64,000 bases of DNA from Spirosoma endophyticum (GCF_900112365.1 NZ_FOLQ01000001.1:992001-1056000), one strand, 5' to 3'. Positions 17,109 to 27,939 are shown, counted from the first letter of the stretch. Translations and numbers: made by a program. Notes: generated from the letters alone by a model not told the origin.

Positions 17109-19259
17109 TTACAACAATTTGTCGGGCGTGATAGGTAATTCCCGGATGCGTTTACCGGTGGCATGGTATACTGCGTTGGCCATAGCAGCCGCAAACCCAA
17201 TCAGACCAATTTCGCCGATGCCTTTGGCGCCAATGGGATCGAGAAAGGCGTCGGGTTGATCAATAAGAATGACATCAATGGCAGGGACATCGGCGCAGAC
17301 GGGTACGTGATAGTCAGCCAGATCTTTAGTCACGTATCGACCGTAACGGTGGTCAATAACGCCATCTTCCATCAGCGCCATACCAATTCCCCAAACCACC
17401 GATCCCAGCACCTGACTGCGCGCGGTGTGCTGGTTGATTACTTTGCCCACATCCAGCGCCGACACCACCCGACTCACCCGAACTTCGCCCGTTGCTGCAT
17501 GCACGCGTACTTCAACAAAATTGGCGCAGAAGGATTGTCCCGATCGTTTCTCTTTATCCGGTTCCTCCTTCGACTCTTTCGTTACGTCCATCTGGGTCAG
17601 ATTGCGTTGCTTCAGCAGGTCGGCGTAGGCTTGTCCATCACGGTTTTTTTGGTCAGCCGCCAACACCTGTAGCTTCTCTTTCAGCGCTACACAAACGTCG
17701 TGAACTGCCGAGCCTACCGACGCTGTGGTATGCGAACCAAACTGCCCCGGTGCCGGAGGTAAGGACGAATCACCCAGTTCAAAACGGACCCTGGCGGGGT
17801 CCATGCCCATCACGTCGGCGGCAATCTGCGTCATAATCGTATACGTACCGGGGCCCACGTCGGCGGTTGCGCTTTGGACGATCAGCGTACCATCCGCCTG
17901 CAACACAGCCCGCGCCGTTGCGGGCGACCGATTGGCGTGATATATCCCCGCAGCCATCCCCGTCCCGATCAGCCAAGACCCATCGCGGGTTGAGCGGGGA
18001 ACCGGATTCCGCTTCGACCAGCCAAAGCGTTTGGCACCCTGTTCGTAACACATTTTGAGGTAGTTACTCGACCAGGGCGTCCCGTTTTCCGGATCAACTT
18101 CGGCATAATTGGCCAATCGCAGGGCCATCGGGTCCATTTTTAGCGCATACGCCAGCTCGTCCATCGCCGACTCCAGCGCAAACGAGCCGCTGGTTTCGCC
18201 GGGCCCGCGCGTCCAGCAGGGCGTACTCAGATCAAGTGAAATGAGTCGATACGTAGCGTTAAGATTTGGGCAATTATATAGCGATTTAGTTGGATGAATT
18301 GTTCGTTCCGTAAACTGTTCGTAGGCCGACGTTGAGCCATAAGCCTCGTGGGTGATACCCACTAATTTTCCGTCGGGGGTCGCGCCCAGTCCCACTTTTT
18401 GAACAGATCGAGGCCGATAGCCAACCATGTTGAATACCTGATCGCGTCGCAACGCCACTTTCACGGGACGCCCTACTTTCTTCGCGCCCAGGATCGCAGC
18501 CATTTCCTGCGGCCAGATTCGCGACGAGCTGCCAAAAGCCCCGCCCACAAACGGCGAGTGCACATGGACATTCGCTTCAGGCAGACTAAATGCCTTCATA
18601 ATGTCGCTCTGGGCCAGTTTGGACGCCTGCGTCTTGTTGTAAACTGTTACCCTGTCGCCCTCCCACACAGCTGTCGTCGCGTGTGGTTCCATGGGATTGT
18701 GCACATGTATGGGCGTTTGGTATTCCTCTTCGATGTGTACAGGCGCACTTTTATAGGCATTCGCGATACCACGGGCGGAGTTATCCGGGCGTTTTGGCGT
18801 ATAAGCTTTAGACAGATTTTTACGAATGTCAGTTTGGTGCGACTCCTGAACGTATTCAACTTTGACCAGCGAGGCCGCATAAGTTGCCCGTTCGAACGTA
18901 TCAGCCACGGCCAGCGCAATCGGCTGGTTATTGAAGTGGATTTTTTCGTCGTAGAAAAGGCGAAATTCCTGACCCACCACCCGTGCCTTTTCCGGATCGG
19001 GTTTTGCGTCATAACCCGGCACCTTGGGTGAATTTACATACGTAATAATGGACAGTACTCCGGGCGCTTTCTCGGCAGCAGATGTGTCGATGTTTTTAAT
19101 ACGTCCCTTGGCAATCGTGCTCGTCACCAACACACCATACGCCATGTCAGGCAAATCGTATTCGACGGCATATTTAGCGCCCCCGGTTACTTTTAGACGA
19201 CCATCCACCCGGGTCAGTGGATCGCCAATACGAACCTGATTCAACGATGCTCCTTCCAT
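17109..19259 (-). CDS. Xanthine dehydrogenase-family molybdopterin-binding subunit (PaoC/YagR-like)
   Basis: This is the large molybdenum subunit of an aldehyde/xanthine oxidase-type enzyme, 716 residues. It begins at the small a/b hammerhead domain (TRVDGRLKVTGGAKYAVEYD), followed by the two molybdopterin-binding lobes. GGAFGSSSR and the C-terminal GAKGIGEIGLIG with its catalytic glutamate are conserved. The usual partners, the FAD subunit and the 2Fe-2S subunit, are not adjacent on either side. The protein carries no Tat signal. Its redox partners must be encoded elsewhere, or the operon has been broken. Confidence 0.9.
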   Translation of the reverse strand: MEGASLNQVRIGDPLTRVDGRLKVTGGAKYAVEYDLPDMAYGVLVTSTIAKGRIKNIDTSAAEKAPGVLSIITYVNSPKVPGYDAKPDPEKARVVGQEFRLFYDEKIHFNNQPIALAVADTFERATYAASLVKVEYVQESHQTDIRKNLSKAYTPKRPDNSARGIANAYKSAPVHIEEEYQTPIHVHNPMEPHATTAVWEGDRVTVYNKTQASKLAQSDIMKAFSLPEANVHVHSPFVGGAFGSSSRIWPQEMAAILGAKKVGRPVKVALRRDQVFNMVGYRPRSVQKVGLGATPDGKLVGITHEAYGSTSAYEQFTERTIHPTKSLYNCPNLNATYRLISLDLSTPCWTRGPGETSGSFALESAMDELAYALKMDPMALRLANYAEVDPENGTPWSSNYLKMCYEQGAKRFGWSKRNPVPRSTRDGSWLIGTGMAAGIYHANRSPATARAVLQADGTLIVQSATADVGPGTYTIMTQIAADVMGMDPARVRFELGDSSLPPAPGQFGSHTTASVGSAVHDVCVALKEKLQVLAADQKNRDGQAYADLLKQRNLTQMDVTKESKEEPDKEKRSGQSFCANFVEVRVHAATGEVRVSRVVSALDVGKVINQHTARSQVLGSVVWGIGMALMEDGVIDHRYGRYVTKDLADYHVPVCADVPAIDVILIDQPDAFLDPIGAKGIGEIGLIGFAAAMANAVYHATGKRIRELPITPDKLL

Positions 19260-19353
19260 ACTCTATCCTGGCGTAAGCAGTCAAGTTTTTATTCTACTAC
19301 TTTTTGTTTGCCAAAAGGTTCTGGATTGTGATCGAACAGGTATTTTTTCGACA

Positions 19354-19395
19354 GGATTAGCAGGCTGTATTTTCGCTTACAAATCCTGCCAATCC
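19354..19395. repeat. Imperfect hairpin of the AATCCTG-type repeat
   Basis: Arms around 19354-19368 and 19381-19395 match in 12 of 15 positions and are made of GGATTRGCAGG-type words. It lies between two minus-strand genes, the glycosyltransferase and the molybdenum subunit, in a 175-bp gap with no gene. Confidence 0.5.
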
Positions 19396-19434
19396 GAACG
19401 TCGGCCCGGTTGTAGGTCCTGTCAGACAATTTAA

Positions 19435-21099
19435 TTATCTGGCTGATCGCGTATAAAAGACAAACCCGTTTTCCGCGCCCGTTTTCCGCACATCGTGCAG
19501 GGAATCGAGGAGAGTAGGTTGCTCACTGGCCTTACGGATAAACCAAACGTCTTTGTCGATTCGACCCCGTAGCAGCCATTCGTCATTGTAGTAGTTAGGA
19601 TTCGTTGGGGCCTGCTTCTGTGTATAAAAATAGGGGCCGTAACTGTGGTATCCGTAGGCTTTTACGTACACATTCTGCCCCTGTGCCTTTTCAAAAAACC
19701 GCATAGCGGCATCCTGCGAGATACCTTCGATCCGGCCGATAAAAAACCAGAGCGTCAACGTAATGAATACCGCCATACCACCGAAAAGGACCACAATAGC
19801 TTTGTCCGGTTCACGCTGACTAAACCAGACAAGCGCCAGAATCAGGATGATAAGTAACCACACGCCCGGCAGTACTTCCCAACCCGTCCAATTGATGGTT
19901 GCATCCAGATTTCCCTGCGTGAATGGGTCCTGATCAGCAACAGATTTCACCAGATCCATGCGGTGCGCCAGAATGGGCAAACCGATTATAGCCGCTACAT
20001 AGATTCCACCAACAAGCAGCAAACCAGCCCTCATCCAGTTGTTGAATTGAATTTTCCGCTCTTCCAACTGCATGAGTGTCAGGGCTGCCAGGTAAGTGAG
20101 CGGAAAATAACAGAGTGACGAATAATGCACAATTTTGGACTGAACAATGCTGAACAAGACCAGCACAACCCAGAATAAGATCAGCATCCACCGCCGAAAT
20201 TCCCGCTGGTAGTTCCGCTCGATGAACAGCGTTCCTAATGCCCGAATACCAAAAATAGACGCCGGAAAACAGCCAACCAGCAGAATGATAATATGATAGC
20301 CCGGAAAGCCCGCGTGTCCGGCATCGGGCGTACTGAACAGACGAATGTTGTAGGCCAGAAACTCGCGCATCAGGGCCGGGCCGTGGAGGAAAATATCAAG
20401 CCCATACCAAGCCAGGGAAACAACCGAAGCGGCAATGGAAAACGCAATGAATTGTAGGGGCGTAATAAACCACCGGAAGCGGCTGAGCAATCCATACACA
20501 CCCAGCGCCAGGCATATAATCAGGTAAGCGACAGGGCCCTTTGTCATGATGGCCAACCCAAGCACCAGGCCGCCCGTTACTACGTATGTCCACTCACTTT
20601 TGGGTACGGTCAGCGCCCCGCCCAAACGTTCCCGTTTCCAGGACGCAAAAATGAGATTGACTAAACCAATGAAAATAAACAGGTTAAAAAACGGATCAAT
20701 AATGCCGGATCGAAAATATAAGTGGGGTGTTACCGACCCCAGATACGCCAGTGACCAGAGCAAGCCAAACCGGTGACCGTGCAGTTTCTGACCCAGGTTA
20801 TAAAGGTAAACTAACGTAATGATGCCACAGACAGCATTAGGCAGCCGGGCCGAAAACTCATTGATGCCAAAGAGGTGCATCATTATTGACTGAAACCAGA
20901 AAAACAGCGGTGGTTTTTCGTAAAACGGCTTAAAATCAATATGAACGTGCAGATAATCACCCAGTACCATCATCTCGCGGGCGCACTCGGCAAAGTTAAT
21001 TTCGTCCCAGTCGAACAGGCGAACGCCCCCTAGAAACGGGATAAAAAACAGGATTCCTAAACCAGCAAGTACTAACGAATAAAAAAGTTTTTGATTCAT
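19435..21099 (-). CDS. GT39/ArnT-like integral membrane glycosyltransferase
   Basis: It has about twelve membrane helices and the GT-C fold acidic motif DWDE near residues 30-33 at the first periplasmic loop (LFDWDEINFAECAREM). FYEKPPLFFW and the GPVAYLIICL region are typical of the ArnT/PMT_2 family, which moves sugars from polyprenyl phosphate to lipid A or proteins at the outer face of the inner membrane. The ATG at 21099 is preferred over a TTG seven codons upstream. The acceptor is unknown; no lipid A genes are near. Confidence 0.88.
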   Translation of the reverse strand: MNQKLFYSLVLAGLGILFFIPFLGGVRLFDWDEINFAECAREMMVLGDYLHVHIDFKPFYEKPPLFFWFQSIMMHLFGINEFSARLPNAVCGIITLVYLYNLGQKLHGHRFGLLWSLAYLGSVTPHLYFRSGIIDPFFNLFIFIGLVNLIFASWKRERLGGALTVPKSEWTYVVTGGLVLGLAIMTKGPVAYLIICLALGVYGLLSRFRWFITPLQFIAFSIAASVVSLAWYGLDIFLHGPALMREFLAYNIRLFSTPDAGHAGFPGYHIIILLVGCFPASIFGIRALGTLFIERNYQREFRRWMLILFWVVLVLFSIVQSKIVHYSSLCYFPLTYLAALTLMQLEERKIQFNNWMRAGLLLVGGIYVAAIIGLPILAHRMDLVKSVADQDPFTQGNLDATINWTGWEVLPGVWLLIILILALVWFSQREPDKAIVVLFGGMAVFITLTLWFFIGRIEGISQDAAMRFFEKAQGQNVYVKAYGYHSYGPYFYTQKQAPTNPNYYNDEWLLRGRIDKDVWFIRKASEQPTLLDSLHDVRKTGAENGFVFYTRSAR

Positions 21100-21184
21100 T
21101 AACCAACGTATTAATGGCAAAATAACCCTACTTCCAGATGGGAAGGGCGCGTAAAAATAGAGGAAAAAAGATTGCCGGGATTGA

Positions 21185-22918
<1,734 letters not shown>

Positions 22919-23020
22919 CGCTGGCTTCATACAACCGCTTTTTTCTACTCTATGAGTTAGATTAAATTTGGCACAAAATTAAAATAGTTCAAAACATTGC
23001 TACAGACAGACCTGTTAATT

Positions 23021-23049
23021 GGGTGTAATTTCGGTTACACCCTTTTTTA
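23021..23049 (+). terminator. Rho-independent terminator downstream of pgi
   Basis: An 8-bp perfect stem (23021-23028 with 23035-23042) with a 6-nt loop leads into TTTTTTATTTT. It lies 100 nt after the pgi stop and 34 nt before the next start. Confidence 0.85.
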
Positions 23050-23082
23050 TTTTATATAACTCAACGATCATCCAACAAGGAT

Positions 23083-23982
23083 ATGAAACGTCAGTTTTCA
23101 CTTTTGGTACTATGCCTTTGCGGCATCGGCATCGCAAATGCCCAAACTACTACTACTTATTCGTCCCCAACCACTACCTCAAACAGTACGTCGGTAACAA
23201 CGGATAGTACAAATTCAGGTAATGGCACAACGCCGTCGAGTACGTTGTCTACCAACAGTTCGACAAATTCGGATGGAACGACCAACAGTACGAACTCGGT
23301 AACGCCGAATACTACGTACTCAACGAACAGCATGCCTGCGTCGACCGATGGTACGACAACGGTAACCACAACGAATGATACGTATAACACAACGCGCGTT
23401 AAAGGCACAAAAGCGAACGACTACAAAAATTTTGTATTCGGTATTTATGCGGGTCTGAACACGACCAAGTTCAAAGGCGAAGTAACTAATCCTAATGGAG
23501 GTAGCGATAAGCTGACGGGACGGCTGGGCTACCAAGCTGGTTTCTTCGTACGGGGTGGTGGTCGCCTTTTCGGTCAGATTGGGGCTGAATATTTTGCTTC
23601 GAGTTCAAACTACTTTGTACAAGGCTCTGGCCAATCGGCCTCGAATATTAAGGATCAGATTGACATCAAATACATCCAGGTTCCGGTTTACATCGGTTAC
23701 AAACTTGTTGAATCGGATCGGGGCATCTCGGCTGTACGGGTGCAGTTAGGTCTGGAGTATGCCAACCAGATTGGTTCAAGCAGTAACTCGTTTGGCAATC
23801 TGAATAATCTGGAATTCAAGAAGGGTACGTTCAACGGCTTAGGTCAATTAGGTTTCGATGCGGGTCCGTTCTTCCTGGACCTAACGTACCATTATGGTTT
23901 CAGCGATGTTATCGCTCAGAACACTGGTTTTGCTACTTCACAGCGTCGGATACTGAGCGCCAGTGTAGGCTTCAAGTTCTAA
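23083..23982 (+). CDS. PorT-like outer-membrane beta-barrel with Ser/Thr/Asn-rich linker
   Basis: A signal peptide (MKRQFSLLVLCLCGIGIANAQ) is followed by about 80 residues composed almost only of T, S, N and G, then a barrel of about 190 residues. The barrel starts at NFVFGIYAGLNTTKFKGE and ends with the aromatic-terminated ILSASVGFKF, as needed for BAM-dependent insertion. It is related to PorT/outer-membrane beta-barrel family proteins. The next gene encodes a clear paralogue with the same barrel but a charged linker. The function is unknown. It is followed by a strong terminator, so the two are separate transcripts. Confidence 0.85.
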   Translation: MKRQFSLLVLCLCGIGIANAQTTTTYSSPTTTSNSTSVTTDSTNSGNGTTPSSTLSTNSSTNSDGTTNSTNSVTPNTTYSTNSMPASTDGTTTVTTTNDTYNTTRVKGTKANDYKNFVFGIYAGLNTTKFKGEVTNPNGGSDKLTGRLGYQAGFFVRGGGRLFGQIGAEYFASSSNYFVQGSGQSASNIKDQIDIKYIQVPVYIGYKLVESDRGISAVRVQLGLEYANQIGSSSNSFGNLNNLEFKKGTFNGLGQLGFDAGPFFLDLTYHYGFSDVIAQNTGFATSQRRILSASVGFKF

Positions 23983-23996
23983 TCCTGGAAAAATAC

Positions 23997-24031
23997 AAAA
24001 GCCGCTTTCCAACGAAAGCGGCTTTTTTTTT
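23997..24031 (+). terminator. Rho-independent terminator
   Basis: Stem 24001-24008 with 24015-24022, extended by AAAA/TTTT flanks, 6-nt loop and a run of nine T. It terminates the first barrel gene. Confidence 0.93.
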
Positions 24032-24138
24032 GCGAATTACCCTTAAAAAAACGATTAACCACCGTTCACGCAAACATTCCTAATTGATGCACGGTTGTAG
24101 GAATAAATGATGGTATTGGTTTACTCAACGCAAGAATT

Positions 24139-25044
24139 ATGAAAACTTTCACTAAAACTGCCCTGCTTCTGGCAGGTGTTTGCACTACAGGGATCGTGTT
24201 TGGTCAGCAGAATTCCTACAATGACCGGTATGACGACCGTTACAACAATGATAACCGGTCATCACGCCGTGACGAACGTCGATACGAGCGACAATTTGAG
24301 GATCGGCTGGATGAACGACGGCAATTTAATGAGCGACGGGAAGAAGAACCCCGCTACAACAATCGGTACGAGGAACGTATGGGTAACGGGCGTCGGTCGG
24401 AACGGACGTATGACGAAAGCGATTTGAGCAAAGCATATGACCAGGGTTTTGAAGATGGTCAGCAAAATGTGGAAGCGACCGAACGTCAGGAGCATCGCCA
24501 GAATTATAAGCATTTTACCTTCGGCGTATATGCGGGTGCTAACTCAACCAGCTTTGAAGGAGAAACGATCGACAGCAAAAATTTGACTGGCCGTTTAGGC
24601 TATCAACTTGGCTTCTTCGTGCGGGGCGGTGGTCGAATTTACGGTCAGATTGGGGCTGAATATCTAACATCCAGTTCACAATTTTACAAGGCTGGTGATG
24701 GACAGGCAGGCAGCGTTGGAGACATCATTGGAAACATCGATCAGCGGTATCTGCACATTCCGGCCATGATTGGTTTCAAAGTGGCTCAGTCAGATCGGGG
24801 TGTATCGGGCATTCGGCTTCAGGTTGGTGCTGAATATGCAACGCCCCTCGGCACCGACAAAAATGATTTTAACTTAGGTAACGCTGATTTCCAGGCCGCT
24901 ACCATCAACGGACTAGCCGGACTTGGTTTCGATGCAGGCCCGATTATGCTGGATTTTGTCTACCATTATGGATTTGCCGACGTACTGAGCAGTGGCAATA
25001 GCAAACGCCGGATTCTGGGTGTAAACCTTGGGTTTAAATTTTAA
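24139..25044 (+). CDS. PorT-like outer-membrane beta-barrel with Arg/Asp/Glu-rich linker
   Basis: The signal peptide ends near GIVFGQ. Residues about 25-120 are rich in R, D, E, N and Y with repeated DRYDDRYNN and RRDERRYE-type words. The barrel that follows (HFTFGVYAGANSTSFEGE to RILGVNLGFKF) matches the upstream paralogue segment by segment, including RLGYQxGFFVRGGGR and GLGFDAGP. The pair arose by duplication; only the linker changed, from uncharged to strongly charged. The linker may contact peptidoglycan or polysaccharide, but this is inference. Confidence 0.85.
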   Translation: MKTFTKTALLLAGVCTTGIVFGQQNSYNDRYDDRYNNDNRSSRRDERRYERQFEDRLDERRQFNERREEEPRYNNRYEERMGNGRRSERTYDESDLSKAYDQGFEDGQQNVEATERQEHRQNYKHFTFGVYAGANSTSFEGETIDSKNLTGRLGYQLGFFVRGGGRIYGQIGAEYLTSSSQFYKAGDGQAGSVGDIIGNIDQRYLHIPAMIGFKVAQSDRGVSGIRLQVGAEYATPLGTDKNDFNLGNADFQAATINGLAGLGFDAGPIMLDFVYHYGFADVLSSGNSKRRILGVNLGFKF

Positions 25045-25062
25045 AAAGAGTCGCAAGTCATC

Positions 25063-25146
25063 AGTCGATAGTCGTAAGTTTGTCAATAAGAGTAAGCTGG
25101 TCTCTAACCACTTATCCCTGCTGACTTACGACTATCGACTTTTTTT
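25063..25146 (+). repeat. 17-bp perfect inverted repeat plus T-run abutting a start codon
   Basis: Arms 25063-25079 and 25124-25140 are perfect complements (AGTCGATAGTCGTAAGT type) around a 44-nt loop. Six T follow and the ATG of the siroheme-type gene starts immediately after them. The same word family occurs at 45325-45411 and 54010-54065. Confidence 0.75.
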
Positions 25147-25713
25147 ATGAATACCCTCTTCCCCATTTTCGTCAAGGCTGAGAATCTGCACACGCTTATT
25201 GTGGGTGGAGGTTACGTCGGTCTGGAAAAACTTACGGCCCTGCTTGGCAATTCGCCCGAGGCACGTATTACCCTCGTAGCGCCTGAAATTCGGGACGAGA
25301 TTCAGAAGCTGGCTCAACAGCATCCCAAACTACAACTAATTCAGGAGCCATACCATCCTATCTATTTGTCGGACAAAGACCTGGTGATCGTTGGAACGAA
25401 TAACCGGACTGTTAATCACCAGATCCAGGCTGACTGCAAGAGCCAGCGCATTCTGGTGAACGTAGCAGATACGCCCGATCTGTGCGATTTCTACCTGAGT
25501 TCTGTTGTAAAGAAAGGCGATCTGAAAATTGCCATCTCTACCAATGGCAAATCGCCCACCTTCGCGAAACGATTCCGGGAAGTGCTTGAAGAAATCCTGC
25601 CCGACAGTTTGCAGGAAACGCTCGACAACCTGACGGCCATCCGTACCAAACTCAAAGGCGATTTCGTGCAAAAAATGGAGAAACTAAACGAGATTACAAA
25701 AGTGTTGCGATAA
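25147..25713 (+). CDS. Precorrin-2 dehydrogenase/sirohydrochlorin ferrochelatase-type protein
   Basis: This is a 188-residue bifunctional-type protein of the CysG N-domain/Met8 family. The NAD-binding segment LIVGGGYVGLEKLTALL lies near residue 18, followed by ITLVAPEI and the conserved VNVADTPDLCDFYLSSVVKKGDLKIAISTNGKSPT region spread over residues 100-140. It should oxidise precorrin-2 and possibly insert iron for siroheme, a cofactor of sulfite and nitrite reductases. No uroporphyrinogen methyltransferase is adjacent. A hairpin with T-run directly precedes the ATG. Confidence 0.9.
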   Translation: MNTLFPIFVKAENLHTLIVGGGYVGLEKLTALLGNSPEARITLVAPEIRDEIQKLAQQHPKLQLIQEPYHPIYLSDKDLVIVGTNNRTVNHQIQADCKSQRILVNVADTPDLCDFYLSSVVKKGDLKIAISTNGKSPTFAKRFREVLEEILPDSLQETLDNLTAIRTKLKGDFVQKMEKLNEITKVLR

Positions 25714-25789
25714 GTAGCAATCGGGTCTTTTTACAGGTTTGAAAGAAAATGCTAACTTGTTCACATAAATAATAAATCAAGTAGATGCC

Positions 25790-26014
25790 ATGATTTATCA
25801 ATTAGAAATTGATGACCGTGATGAAACAGCAAAGGCCGTTTTGGTATTCATCCAACAGATGGCTGCAACAAATAAGTCGATAAAGCCTCCTATTGCTCTT
25901 GTTGATGTAAATCAACCAAGTATGGCTGAACGTCCATTTGGAACAATGAAGGGCAGTTTTAAGCTATCACCTGACTTTAATGACCCACTGGGCGATTTAA
26001 AGGAGTATATGTAA
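25790..26014 (+). CDS. VapB-like antitoxin
   Basis: A 74-residue protein ending in FGTMKGSFKLSPDFNDPLGDLKEYM-type sequence, the C-terminal toxin-binding tail typical of DUF2281-like antitoxins paired with PIN toxins. Its stop overlaps the toxin start as TAATG. It should neutralise the toxin and probably autoregulate the operon. The region is visibly AT-richer than its neighbours, in keeping with acquisition. Confidence 0.85.
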   Translation: MIYQLEIDDRDETAKAVLVFIQQMAATNKSIKPPIALVDVNQPSMAERPFGTMKGSFKLSPDFNDPLGDLKEYM

Positions 26015-26412
26015 TGCGTTTCCTGTTAGATACACATATTCTACTCTGGGTGCTGGAGGCTGATCCGAAATTATCTATTAAGGCTAGCGAATTGATACGT
26101 AGTACAGCTAATGAGGTGTTTGTTAGTACGAGTTCATTGGTTGAGATTGCCATTAAAATAAAGGTTGGCAAACTCGACACTCAACGCACTCCAACTGAAA
26201 TTACTCAGGAAATGGTACGCGTATTGGCGATGCAGTTACTGCCAATACTGCCTCGTCATCTAGACGCTTATCAGTCAATACCTCTTTACGAGGATCATCG
26301 CGACCCTTTTGACCGATTATTAATTGCTATAGCCTTGGCCGAAAATCTTACTATAATCTCGGACGATAGTAAGTTCGAGCGATATTCTTCAATCATTGAC
26401 TTGGTTCAATAA
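26014..26412 (+). CDS. VapC-like PIN-domain toxin
   Basis: A 132-residue PIN domain: MRFLLDTHILLWVLE supplies the first acidic residue (Asp6), SSLVEIAIKIKVGKL a central Glu, and DHRDPFDRLLIAIALAENLTIISDD the remaining acidic cluster. Such toxins cleave RNA, often tRNA or rRNA, using magnesium. Translation is coupled to the antitoxin through TAATG. All catalytic acidic positions appear intact, so the toxin is probably active. Confidence 0.92.
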   Translation: MRFLLDTHILLWVLEADPKLSIKASELIRSTANEVFVSTSSLVEIAIKIKVGKLDTQRTPTEITQEMVRVLAMQLLPILPRHLDAYQSIPLYEDHRDPFDRLLIAIALAENLTIISDDSKFERYSSIIDLVQ

Positions 26413-26434
26413 GCTTCATAGCAGTTACGTTTGT

Positions 26435-26983
26435 ATGAATATCGTTGCCATATCAGGTAGCCTGCGGGCCGCTTCCACCAACAAATTCCTGTTACGGGCA
26501 ATTGCTGAATTGGCGCCCAATGAGGTGACCGTCACACTTTATGATGGCCTGGACGATCTGCCCCACTTTAGTCCCGAGCGAGATAAAGAAAATGCTTCCA
26601 AACCCGTCAATACGTTACGTACTCTGCTCCGGGAAGCCGATGCCGTACTCTTCTGTACGCCAGAATACATTCACGGAATGCCGGGCGTACTGAAAAATAT
26701 GCTAGACTGGATTGCGTCATCGGGCGAGTTCGTGGACAAACCGGTTGGTGTTATCAGCGCCAGCCCCTCTGATATGGGTGGTTCGCGTGCGCATGCAGCA
26801 CTAACTTACACGTTGGGGGTTTTAACGGCGAAGTTACCCCAAGACGCGTCATTGATTATTCCCTTCGTTCGCAAAAAAGTGGATGCTGACGGCACGATAA
26901 TAGACCCGGTTCTAATTCAGGAATTGCGGGTAGTACTGACGGCGTTAGTCAATGCCGTAGAACATCAACAGCCAGCTAGCTAA
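26435..26983 (+). CDS. NADPH-dependent FMN reductase (flavodoxin-like)
   Basis: From the ATG at 26435 the sequence opens MNIVAISGSLRAASTN, the phosphate-binding loop of the SsuE/ChrR/YieF group. TPEYIHGMPGVLKNMLDWIA is the second FMN-contact segment. It reduces FMN or quinones with NAD(P)H in the cytoplasm. The upstream ORF extension of 13 codons overlaps the toxin gene and is not needed. It follows the toxin-antitoxin pair on the same strand. Confidence 0.92.
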   Translation: MNIVAISGSLRAASTNKFLLRAIAELAPNEVTVTLYDGLDDLPHFSPERDKENASKPVNTLRTLLREADAVLFCTPEYIHGMPGVLKNMLDWIASSGEFVDKPVGVISASPSDMGGSRAHAALTYTLGVLTAKLPQDASLIIPFVRKKVDADGTIIDPVLIQELRVVLTALVNAVEHQQPAS

Positions 26984-26993
26984 ATCGGCACGG

Positions 26994-27758
26994 CTACTCG
27001 AATTGAAAGGCAAAGTACGTACAGCTTCCTTTACTAGTATTTTGAATACCGTGCAGTACGTTTGATTCCAGAAAAATCACATCGCCAACACTCGCTGGTT
27101 GCAACACTCCGTCGATACTTTCCTGAGCCGTGCCATCAATCAGAAGCAGAATTTCGGCAGCCCGGTGCGTGTGGGGCTGATGACTCCATAAACCGGCGTT
27201 GAGCGTCGTGACGTGCATCTCAAATCGTTTGGTCATTACCGTTCCGCAGTCGAACATCCGCCGAATACCCCCTTTGTCGTGTGTCTTATAAGGCACCTCT
27301 TGCCAGTCGATCCAGAACGAACCGCCCGCCAATCGGTCAAGGTCTAGATCTGGCATCTCGTTTGAGGTATACTGCATTACATAATACGTGAGTGGTACGT
27401 TAGTTTTGTTCTCAAAGCGGTGTAAATCGCCCGGCATGACCAGCGCAACGCTACCCGGCCCCAGCGTTTTCTTCTTTTCATTCAGTGTCAGGGTTAATTC
27501 ACCCTCTTTTATAATAATCAGTTGCTCCTCATCCAGCGTTTGGCTATGCTGCGAGGGCTGATTGGCAAATAGAGTTACTGCGTGAACGGCTAAGTTACTG
27601 AAATCCCGCGTAGGTCCTTCCATAATGGTTCTGTTCTCATAACCAGTGTGTTTGATAACCGGTGCCTGACTCCACGAATAGACTTTTGAGGGAATGGATT
27701 GGGGAAAAGCCGGAAGAATCGCTAGGACAGTTAACAACAGAAGCAGGAAGGATCTCAT
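26994..27758 (-). CDS. Secreted double-cupin protein
   Basis: The ATG at 27758 gives a good signal peptide (MRSFLLLLLTVLAILPAFPQ); the longer ORF upstream does not. Two cupin domains follow. The first contains LDEEQLIIIKEGELTLTLN and PGDLHRFEN, the second HQPHTHRAAEILLLIDG and FLESNVLHGI, with His and Glu residues able to bind a metal. The overall plan is that of bicupin enzymes such as ureidoglycine aminohydrolase, but secretion argues for another role. Function unknown. Confidence 0.8.
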   Translation of the reverse strand: MRSFLLLLLTVLAILPAFPQSIPSKVYSWSQAPVIKHTGYENRTIMEGPTRDFSNLAVHAVTLFANQPSQHSQTLDEEQLIIIKEGELTLTLNEKKKTLGPGSVALVMPGDLHRFENKTNVPLTYYVMQYTSNEMPDLDLDRLAGGSFWIDWQEVPYKTHDKGGIRRMFDCGTVMTKRFEMHVTTLNAGLWSHQPHTHRAAEILLLIDGTAQESIDGVLQPASVGDVIFLESNVLHGIQNTSKGSCTYFAFQFE

Positions 27759-27939
27759 AGGAAAAGGTATTGAGTAGCGATTGAGCTGGCAATTTCGGCC
27801 CATTTGACGAAGTTGTTTATCAACAAAAACATTAAGCAGAAGCATTATAACTGTGCCCATTAATTGACGACGTAATAGAAGGGTCGCAGCCTGGACAGGA
27901 ATCACCGAGTTCTATTCAGGCTGAGACCGATATTTCTTT

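Noticed and set aside
17006-17200. Upstream extension of the small lipoprotein gene
   Set aside because: The extra 65 codons hide the lipoprotein signal that begins at 17005 and have unnatural composition.
23145-23400. Short tandem words resembling a repeat or CRISPR-like array
   Set aside because: They are ACN/AAC codons encoding the Thr/Asn/Ser linker of the barrel protein; there are no regular spacers.
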